Under the pieces are notes generated by a model. That model had not been told where the DNA came from and did not search any database. It was given only the letters and a program-made list of their open reading frames with translations. A program made the position numbers and the translations under genes. From Phycisphaerales bacterium (GTDB lineage: Bacteria > Planctomycetota > Phycisphaerae > Phycisphaerales > UBA1924), in contig DOJA01000296.1 in the NCBI GenBank assembly GCA_003511945.1, forward strand, positions 1 through 8,876: a stretch of 8,876 nucleotides of DNA, given 5' to 3'. The stretch's first letter is position 1, and each line of letters opens with the position of its first letter. Of this stretch, positions 1-5,679 are shown piece after piece.

Positions 1-1
1 G

Positions 2-1507
2 CTCTACGACTGCGACATCCCCGAGGTGCCGCTAGCCACCCCGACCCCCGCCTTCGCCCAGCCCGATATCCGGCTCTGCCAGCTCTGGGGGCTCACCATG
101 CGGTTCGGCAACCCCCTGGTCTCCGCACGCGAGGGCGACACCGTCGGCTTCGCGCTCGGCACAACCTCGTGGAATGTCGGCACCCAGAATGTCTCCTGGC
201 TCGCCACACCCAACCCCAACCACCCCTTCATCGCCCAGAACCTCTACCGCCTCCAGAACGGGCGCTTCGAGCAGATCGGGCAGGCCTGGGTCAAGCACGG
301 CTTCTTCGCTCTCCGCGAGAACCTCTGCAACGACCCCACCTGCATCCCCGGGGGCACCAACGGCCAGCAGCTCTTTGTCGGCTGCACCGATCCCTACGAG
401 CCCTCCCTCAACGGCACTCAATCCGCCCTCGGCCCGCGCTACGAGATCAACCCATGGACCGGCGCCTGGAGCGCCACCGGCTCCGTCTTCGCCACCGGCA
501 TGACCAACACCAAGGTCACGCGGCGACTGCAGGTCAGGGACGCCGACCTGGTCGCCTTTGACAGCACGGTCATGGGAGGCAACCCGACCGGCGTGCGCTA
601 CTTCATCGAGGGGTACTATGTCGCCGCCGACGACCGCAACGCGATGAACTCCGCCGCGTGGAAGGAAGTCCTGCGCATCACCGGCAGCCCGGGCAACGAC
701 TGGTCCGTGCAGACCGGCAACAGCGCTTCCGCCGACCAGCTCGCGCCGGTCAATGTCGGCTTCGCGATCAACGCCTGGGGCGCCCGCCAGACCCTTGTCG
801 CGCAGGACCCCGTCATTGTCGAGCATGTCTCCGCCCCGTTGCTGGGCGTCAGCCCCTCTCCCGACGGGCGGGCGATCATCCACTCCAAGGTCACCGACAA
901 CGCCGACGGCACCTGGCGCTACAACTACGCCCTCCACAACATCGACATGGACCGCCAGATCGGCTCCTTCAGCGTGCCCATCCCGACAGGCGTGCAGGTG
1001 ACCAATGTGGGCTCCTTCCATGTCCGCCATCACGACGAGCCCTACGCCTGGAGCGAGTTCATCTCCGGCACCGGACGAGTCCACGGCAAGCCCATCAACA
1101 ACGACCCCTGGACCAGTTCCGTCGCGCCGGGCTCGGTCTCCTGGTCCACCCCCGATGTGAACAGCCCCACGCCCAGCAACCCGGTCCGCTGGGGAACCAT
1201 CCACAACTTCTGGTTCGACGCAGACTCGCCCCCGACCGACGCGCTCGTCACGCTCGGCCTCTTCAAGGCCGGCTCGCCCGCCTCGCTCCAGGGCCTCACC
1301 GACGGGCCCTCCGTCGTCCCCGAGCCCTGCACGGGCGACGCGAACTCCGACGCCACGGTCGACTTCGACGACATCACCACCGTGCTCGCCCACTGGCTGA
1401 CCAGCTACGCCCCCGGCACCGGCCCGGGCGACGCCGACGGGAACGGCGTGGTGGACTTCGACGACATCACCACCGTCCTTTCCCACTGGCTCGACGGCTG
1501 CCCTTGA
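2..1507 (+). CDS. Secreted protein of unknown function with C-terminal dockerin-like repeats (5' partial)
   Basis: The frame is open to the left edge, so the true start lies outside the window. A GTG at 26 is in frame, but the codons before it (L-Y-D-C-D-I-P-E) read as ordinary protein, so it is not taken as the start. The main body, about 435 residues, has no domain I can name. It contains a recognisable core 'RFEQIGQAWVKHGFFAL' (nt about 270-320) followed by paired cysteines (NLCNDPTC, GCTDPYEPS), a style I associate with uncharacterised secreted planctomycete proteins. The middle is beta-rich with few charged runs. The C-terminus (nt 1334-1495) has two dockerin-like calcium loops: GDANSDATVDFDD and GDADGNGVVDFDD, with D/N at loop positions 1, 3 and 5 and Asp at 9 and 12, each followed by an ITTVL..WL helix. 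Cysteines flank the pair (EPC and DGC), possibly as a disulfide. Dockerins bind cohesins in cellulosomes; in planctomycetes the role of such tails is unproven, and surface sorting or attachment is an inference. A 93-bp gap separates it from the next gene. The coding assignment is secure; the function is unknown. Confidence 0.85.
   Translation, partial: LYDCDIPEVPLATPTPAFAQPDIRLCQLWGLTMRFGNPLVSAREGDTVGFALGTTSWNVGTQNVSWLATPNPNHPFIAQNLYRLQNGRFEQIGQAWVKHGFFALRENLCNDPTCIPGGTNGQQLFVGCTDPYEPSLNGTQSALGPRYEINPWTGAWSATGSVFATGMTNTKVTRRLQVRDADLVAFDSTVMGGNPTGVRYFIEGYYVAADDRNAMNSAAWKEVLRITGSPGNDWSVQTGNSASADQLAPVNVGFAINAWGARQTLVAQDPVIVEHVSAPLLGVSPSPDGRAIIHSKVTDNADGTWRYNYALHNIDMDRQIGSFSVPIPTGVQVTNVGSFHVRHHDEPYAWSEFISGTGRVHGKPINNDPWTSSVAPGSVSWSTPDVNSPTPSNPVRWGTIHNFWFDADSPPTDALVTLGLFKAGSPASLQGLTDGPSVVPEPCTGDANSDATVDFDDITTVLAHWLTSYAPGTGPGDADGNGVVDFDDITTVLSHWLDGCP
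1334..1501 (+). other. Dockerin-like double repeat domain in the first gene
   Basis: Two copies of a calcium-loop-plus-helix unit start at nt 1334 and 1427, joined by a 'YAPGTGPG' linker. Both carry DFDDITTVL and end in HWL. The same module, including a near-identical linker (YAPATGPG), closes the next gene at about 2978-3145. The tails are therefore related by duplication or shared selection, although the N-terminal bodies of the two proteins are unrelated. Confidence 0.8.
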
Positions 1508-1588
1508 TCCTGCTCGCGTTCCCGAACTGAACCAACAAACCATTCGCTCGCGGAGGGTCGGGGGGATCCGATTCCGCCGCTCGACGAC

Positions 1589-1593
1589 GGAGA
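1589..1593 (+). promoter_or_regulatory. Ribosome binding site of the sugar dehydrogenase-like gene
   Basis: GGAGA lies 7 nt before the ATG at 1601, a good Shine-Dalgarno match and spacing. It supports this ATG, which also places a clean signal peptide at the N-terminus. Confidence 0.65.
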
Positions 1594-1600
1594 CGAACCC

Positions 1601-3148
1601 ATGCCCCCTCTCCGCCCTTCGCTCGCCATCATCGCCCTCGTGCTGGTCACCGCCATCGCCCCGCTTGCTTCCACCGCCCGCGCCGCGGGCACGCGGCAGG
1701 TCGTCACCGGGCTCAACCTGCCGCTCTTCGTCACCCACGCGCCGGGCGACCCATACCGCATCTACATCGTCGAGAAGCCGGGCGTCATCAAGATCCTCGA
1801 CCTGCGCGACCCCGGCGCCGGAACGATCAACTTCCTCGACATCACCGACCGCGTCTTCGACGCCACCACCGTCCCCGACGAGCGCGGCCTGCTCGGGCTC
1901 GCATTCCACCCCGATCATGTCAACAACGGCTACTTCTATGTCTACTACATCAACAACTCCGGCAATTCGCAGGTCTCGCGCTTCTCCCGTTCCTCCGCCG
2001 ACTCCGCCAACCCGGCCTCCGAGCAGTTCGTGCTCAACATCGCGCAGCCCCAGTCCAACCACAACGGCGGGTGGATGGCCTTTGGCCCCAGCGACGGGTT
2101 CCTCTACATCTCCTCTGGCGACGGCGGGGGCGGGGGCGACGACGACTCCGGGCACAATGTCCTCTTCGGCAACGGTCAGGACCTGGACACCCTCTTGGGA
2201 AAACTGCTCCGCATCGACATCGACGGTGACGACTTCCCCGCCGACGCCGCGTTGAACTACGCCGTCCCCCCGAGCAACCCCTTCGTCGGGATCTTCGGGC
2301 GCGACGAGATCTGGGCGTACGGGCTGCGCAACGCCTGGCGCCCGGGGTTTGACCGCCAGACCGGCGATCTTTACATCGCCGATGTCGGACAGAACATCTT
2401 CGAGGAGATCAACTTCCAGCCCGCGTCGAGCGCCGGGGGCCAGAACTACGGCTGGCGCTGCTACGAAGCGAACAGCGCTTTCAACACCGCCAACTGCCCC
2501 GGCGTGGGAACCCTGACCTTCCCCTTCCTGACCTACCGCCACAACAACCCGGTGCAGCCCCCGGTCAACGCGAACGGGTGCTCGATCACCGGGGGCGTCG
2601 TCTACCGCGGCTGCGCGGCGCCCGAGCTCGAGGGGGCGTACTTCTTCGCCGATTACTGCACGGGGTTCATCTGCTCGCTGGTCTACACCGGCGCGTCGCC
2701 GACTCCGTATTCCGACTTCACCAACCGCACCGCCGCCTTCATCCCGCCCGTCGGCTCGCTCTTCTCCATCGTCTCCTTCGGGGAGGACTCGTTCGGCGAG
2801 GTGTACATCGTCGTCCACAGCACCCTCAACGGCGCGGTGTACAAGATCGTGCCCGACGCGCCGATCACCGACTGCAACCAGAACAACATCCTCGACGCCT
2901 GCGAGATCAGCGCCGGGCTCGTCCCCGACACCAACATGAACGCCGTGCCCGACTCCTGCGACCCCCAGTGCCCCGGCAACGCCAACGGCGACACCATCGT
3001 GGACTTCGACGACCTCACCGAGATCCTCGCCAACTGGCTCAACAACTACGCGCCCGCCACCGGGCCGGGGGACGCCGACTTCGACAGCGATGTCGACTTC
3101 GACGACATCACCACCGTCCTTGAGAACTGGCTCGACGCCTGCGGCTGA
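1601..3148 (+). CDS. Secreted PQQ-type glucose/sorbosone dehydrogenase-like protein with dockerin-like tail
   Basis: 515 residues. A signal peptide is clear: Arg5, a hydrophobic core at about 8-23, and a likely A-R-A cleavage after residue 28. Residues about 30-415 form a six-bladed propeller of the glucose/sorbosone dehydrogenase family (soluble PQQ glucose dehydrogenase, Hhip-like). Visible signatures are DERGLLGLAFHP; NHNGGWMAFGP with His154 at the place of the catalytic base of soluble glucose dehydrogenase; EIWAYGLRNAWRPGFD with Arg243 at the PQQ-contacting arginine; LYIADVGQNIFEEIN; and ITGGVVYRG. Residues 424-453 carry two thrombospondin-3-like calcium motifs (DCNQNNILDAC, DTNMNAVPDSC). 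Residues 459-512 are a two-repeat dockerin-like tail (VDFDDLTEIL..WL and VDFDDITTVL..WL) ending in Cys514. Family members oxidise sugars with PQQ in the periplasm or outside the cell, but substrate and cofactor use cannot be read from sequence. A GGAGA ribosome site supports the start. The next gene begins about 12 bp after the stop. The family call is firm; enzymatic activity is inferred. Confidence 0.93.
   Translation: MPPLRPSLAIIALVLVTAIAPLASTARAAGTRQVVTGLNLPLFVTHAPGDPYRIYIVEKPGVIKILDLRDPGAGTINFLDITDRVFDATTVPDERGLLGLAFHPDHVNNGYFYVYYINNSGNSQVSRFSRSSADSANPASEQFVLNIAQPQSNHNGGWMAFGPSDGFLYISSGDGGGGGDDDSGHNVLFGNGQDLDTLLGKLLRIDIDGDDFPADAALNYAVPPSNPFVGIFGRDEIWAYGLRNAWRPGFDRQTGDLYIADVGQNIFEEINFQPASSAGGQNYGWRCYEANSAFNTANCPGVGTLTFPFLTYRHNNPVQPPVNANGCSITGGVVYRGCAAPELEGAYFFADYCTGFICSLVYTGASPTPYSDFTNRTAAFIPPVGSLFSIVSFGEDSFGEVYIVVHSTLNGAVYKIVPDAPITDCNQNNILDACEISAGLVPDTNMNAVPDSCDPQCPGNANGDTIVDFDDLTEILANWLNNYAPATGPGDADFDSDVDFDDITTVLENWLDACG
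2870..3145 (+). other. Thrombospondin-3-like stretch plus dockerin-like tail of the dehydrogenase
   Basis: Residues 424-515 sit beyond the propeller. Two D-x-N-x-N-x-x-x-D-x-C motifs (D424-C434 and D443-C453) are followed by two dockerin-like loops (NANGDTIVDFDD and DADFDSDVDFDD). The whole region is rich in Asp and Asn and suggests a calcium-rigid stalk. The first loop begins with Asn460 rather than Asp, which may weaken metal binding. Confidence 0.75.
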
Positions 3149-3160
3149 TCGCTTGCCCCG

Positions 3161-5572
3161 ATGGCCCGCCCCCGCGAGCATGGGCGCACCATGCCGCGCC
3201 GACTCCGCCGCCTCGCGCTGATCGTCCTGCTTGTCCCCGGTCTGCTCCTCGCGGCGCTGCTCGCCGGCGCGTGGGCGATGGCCGCCGCCTCGTTGCCGCG
3301 CCGGGAGGGCGTGGTCTCGCTCGCCGGGCTCGGTGCGCCGGTCGATGTCTCCCGCGATGCGCTGGGCGTCCCCGTCATCAGCGCCGCTTCCTTCGAGGAT
3401 GCTGCCGCGGCGATCGGGTTCCTCCACGCCCAGGACCGGTTCTTCCAGATGGACCTCCTGCGGCGGAGCGCCGCCGGGGAACTCTCCGAACTGCTCGGCG
3501 CCGCGGCCCTCGACGCCGACCGCGCCAAGCGCCCGCTGGGGCTCCGCGCCGTCGCGCGGAGCGTCGTCGCCGACCTGCCCGCGCGCCATCTGGCCTGGCT
3601 GGAGCGGTACAGCGCCGGAGTCAACGCGGGGCTCGCGGACCTGGGCGCGCGCCCGCCGGAGTACCTGCTCCTCCGCGCCCGCCCCGAGCCGTGGACGCCC
3701 CAGGACAGCGTCCTGTGCATGCTGGCGATGTACGACTCGCTCGCCCTCGGCGCGAGGTTCGAACGCTCCGGCAGCATCATGCGCGGCACGCTTCCCAACG
3801 AAGTGGCGGACTTCCTCCGCCCCGAGACGGCCCGCTTCGACGCCCCGCTCATCGGCCCCCCGGGCGACCCGGTCGGCCCGATGGCGGTCCCCGACCGCAC
3901 GGGCGGGCGCGCGCAGGCGGGTCCAGTGATGTTCCACATGGAACACTCGGCGCCGGGGTCCAACGGCTGGGCGGCCAGCGGGAGCAAGTCCGCCGACGGA
4001 CGCGCCATCCTCGCAAACGACATGCACCTGGCGCTGAGCGTGCCCGGAACCTGGTACCGACTGCAGGTGGAGTGGGGGGGGGCCGGGGTTGGGGGCATGG
4101 TGGGCGTGGGAGGGCGGCGGGCCGCGGGCGTGTCGCTGCCGGGGGTGCCGATGGTCGTCGTCGGGAGCAACGGGTTCGTCGCGTGGGGCTTCACGAACAC
4201 CACCGCCGACTCTCAGGACCTGGTCATCGTGGAGCCGGACCCCTCAGACCCGGCGCGGTACCTCACCCCCGATGGCCCGGAGCCGTTCGGCACGCGCGAG
4301 GAAATCATCCGAGTGCGCGGGCGCCAGCCGGAGCGCGTCGCGGTGCGCACAACGCGATGGGGGCCGGTGGTCGAAGTGGATCCTTTCGGGCGCACGCTGG
4401 CGCTCGCGTGGCCGATGCTCGATCCGGCCCGGGTGAACATGGGCCTGCTCGACATGCTCGACGCGCGGACGGTGGACGACGCGGTGTCGGTGGTGCGGGC
4501 GTGGAGGGGCGAGCCGCAGAACACGATGCTGTCGGATTCGACGGGGCGCGTCGCGTGGGTGGTGTCGGGCTGGCTGCCCGAGCGCGGCACGAGCGACGGG
4601 CGGTACCCGGCCTCCTGGGCCGGCGCCGGGGCTGGATGGAGAGGCCAACTGGGCGAGGCCTGGCGCCCTGTGCTGATCGACCCATCGGACGGCGTGGTCG
4701 TGACGGCGAATCAGCGGACGGTGCCGCTCGATCAGTCACGCCGATTCGGGCGCCACTGGTCGTCCGGCGAACGGGCGGCTCGGATCATGGCGGTGCTCGG
4801 GGAGCGGGGCGGGTTCACGGAGCGCGACATGCTCGCGCTCCAACTCGACACGCGAACCGAAGTGTTCGAGGCCTACCGCGCGGCGGCGCTCTCCGGCGTC
4901 GGCGAGGACGGAGCGGACCCGCGCGTCGCTTCGGCGGCGGCCGTAATCCGCGGCTGGAGCGGGCGGGCCGACGCAGACCAGGAGGGGTTCTCGGCGCTGG
5001 TGTCGTTCCGTGCGGCACTCCGCCGGATGCTGATCGAGCCGGTGCTGGCGCCCTGCCGCGAGAAGGACATGGCGTTCCGGTGGTACTGGTTCCAGAGCGA
5101 CGAGGCGCTGCTGCGCCTCCTGGAGGCGCGCCCGGCGTCGTGGCTGCCCGAAGGGGTCGAGTCGTGGGACGATCTGGTGCGCGCCGCGCTGCGCGAGAGC
5201 GTGGACGAACGCGGCGCAGCGCCCGAGTGGGGGACGCGGAGCCGCGCGTCGATCCGTCATCCGCTCAGCCCCGCGCTGGGGTGGTTCGGCCAGTGGCTGG
5301 ACATGCCGGGCGATCCGCTGAGCGGGCACGGGTCGGCGGTGCGGGTGCAGTCGGCCTCGTTCGGCGCAAGCGAGCGGCTGGTCGTCAGCCCGGGACGCGA
5401 GGAGGACGGATTGTTCCACATGCCCGCGGGACAGTCGGGGCACTGGCTCAGCCCTCACTACCGCGCCGGGCACCGGGCCTGGGTCCGCGGCGAGGCAACT
5501 CCGCTGCTCGCGGGCGAGGCGGTGTCGAGGTTCCGTCTGGTGCCCGGGGACAGTGGAGCAGAGAAGGAGTAG
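3161..5572 (+). CDS. Membrane-anchored penicillin acylase family (S45) Ntn hydrolase
   Basis: 803 residues from ATG 3161. An in-frame ATG at 3191 (residue 11, giving M-P-R-R-L-R-R) is an equally plausible start; neither has a clear ribosome site. One hydrophobic segment at about 18-42 after a basic N-terminus is a membrane anchor or uncleaved signal. The alpha-chain region has the family signature DVSRDALGVPVISA and GFLHAQDRFFQMD (86-98). The autocleavage site is G266|S267 in GSNGWAASG, with Ser267 (TCC, 3959-3961) as nucleophile of the beta chain. Further matches are AGVSLPGVPMVVVGSN, VAWGFTN, EPQNTMLSD with Asn454 as the likely oxyanion-hole Asn, and GQSGHWLSPHY (757-767) near the end. The family hydrolyses amide bonds of acylated compounds such as penicillins or acyl-homoserine lactones in the periplasm; the substrate here is not predictable. 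Length is normal. Oddities are a glycine-rich insert before AGVSLPG (nt about 4074-4125), a parS-like sequence upstream of Ser267, and a shift from C-ending to G-ending codons along the gene. It starts about 12 bp after the dehydrogenase gene, so an operon is likely. Confidence 0.93.
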   Translation: MARPREHGRTMPRRLRRLALIVLLVPGLLLAALLAGAWAMAAASLPRREGVVSLAGLGAPVDVSRDALGVPVISAASFEDAAAAIGFLHAQDRFFQMDLLRRSAAGELSELLGAAALDADRAKRPLGLRAVARSVVADLPARHLAWLERYSAGVNAGLADLGARPPEYLLLRARPEPWTPQDSVLCMLAMYDSLALGARFERSGSIMRGTLPNEVADFLRPETARFDAPLIGPPGDPVGPMAVPDRTGGRAQAGPVMFHMEHSAPGSNGWAASGSKSADGRAILANDMHLALSVPGTWYRLQVEWGGAGVGGMVGVGGRRAAGVSLPGVPMVVVGSNGFVAWGFTNTTADSQDLVIVEPDPSDPARYLTPDGPEPFGTREEIIRVRGRQPERVAVRTTRWGPVVEVDPFGRTLALAWPMLDPARVNMGLLDMLDARTVDDAVSVVRAWRGEPQNTMLSDSTGRVAWVVSGWLPERGTSDGRYPASWAGAGAGWRGQLGEAWRPVLIDPSDGVVVTANQRTVPLDQSRRFGRHWSSGERAARIMAVLGERGGFTERDMLALQLDTRTEVFEAYRAAALSGVGEDGADPRVASAAAVIRGWSGRADADQEGFSALVSFRAALRRMLIEPVLAPCREKDMAFRWYWFQSDEALLRLLEARPASWLPEGVESWDDLVRAALRESVDERGAAPEWGTRSRASIRHPLSPALGWFGQWLDMPGDPLSGHGSAVRVQSASFGASERLVVSPGREEDGLFHMPAGQSGHWLSPHYRAGHRAWVRGEATPLLAGEAVSRFRLVPGDSGAEKE
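3930..3945. promoter_or_regulatory. parS-like ParB-binding palindrome (candidate)
   Basis: TGTTCCACATGGAACA has inverted arms TGTTCCA/TGGAACA around CA. It differs from the perfect 16-bp palindrome TGTTCCACGTGGAACA, a known parS variant, only at position 9 (A for G). It encodes M-F-H-M-E-H in the stretch just before the predicted autocleavage serine of the acylase. Binding by ParB is unproven. Confidence 0.4.
4074..4128 (+). other. G-tract cluster with G-quadruplex potential, encoding a Gly-rich insert
   Basis: G runs lie at 4074-4082 (nine G), 4085-4088, 4091-4095, 4102-4104, 4108-4110, 4112-4114, 4119-4121 and 4126-4128. They are separated by 1-7 nt, which satisfies the usual quadruplex pattern on the coding strand and the mRNA. 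The encoded stretch GGAGVGGMVGVGGRRA falls between the conserved WYRLQVEW and AGVSLPG blocks. Confidence 0.6.
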
Positions 5573-5574
5573 GA

Positions 5575-5593
5575 CACGGGCGGGCCGCCCGTG
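5575..5593. terminator. GC-rich hairpin just after the acylase stop codon
   Basis: CACGGGCGGGCCGCCCGTG is a perfect inverted repeat (9-nt arms CACGGGCGG/CCGCCCGTG around one G) beginning 3 nt after the stop at 5572. A folded hairpin would have about 8 pairs. No T-run follows, so this is not a textbook intrinsic terminator. It may be a dispersed repeat that stabilises mRNA ends. Confidence 0.45.
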
Positions 5594-5600
5594 CCACCAG

Positions 5601-5638
5601 TGGGAGAGAGAGCGGAAGGGAAGACAAGAAGCGGAGAG
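5601..5638. other. Polypurine tract in the convergent gap
   Basis: The + strand is almost all A and G here (GGGAGAGAGAGCGGAAGGG and following). The guaA transcript would read it as a C/U-rich, G-poor stretch just after its hairpin, a composition compatible with Rho loading. This is a compositional observation only. Confidence 0.35.
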
Positions 5639-5651
5639 TCCCTCTCCCCGG

Positions 5652-5672
5652 CCCTCCCCCAAGGGGGGAGGG
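5652..5672. repeat. Intergenic palindrome / likely bidirectional terminator after guaA
   Basis: CCCTCCCCC (5652-5660) and GGGGGAGGG (5664-5672) form a perfect 9-bp stem with loop AAG. The hairpin lies 7 nt past the guaA stop on the minus strand. With its left flank (CCCTCTCCCCGG) it resembles the dispersed intergenic palindromes that give spurious 'P-S-P-K-G-G-G' or 'L-G-E-G-R-G-E-G' peptides when translated. The position between convergent genes fits a two-way terminator. Confidence 0.55.
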
Positions 5673-5679
5673 AGTGTGG

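Noticed and set aside
1508..1600. A terminator or promoter between the first and second genes
   Set aside because: No inverted repeat with adequate stem and no recognisable promoter pair was found; only the ribosome site at 1589-1593 is supported.
32..4027. A 1331-codon open frame on the minus strand opposite the first three genes
   Set aside because: It is rich in Val, Gly, Asp and Arg with no recognisable domain and lies exactly opposite genes with clear family motifs. Such antisense frames arise from high-GC codon bias.
3850..4100. A replication origin at the skew switch and parS-like site
   Set aside because: The spot is inside an intact conserved gene, with no DnaA boxes, no AT-rich unwinding element and no dnaA or parAB nearby. 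Only the parS-like site and the skew change themselves are reported.
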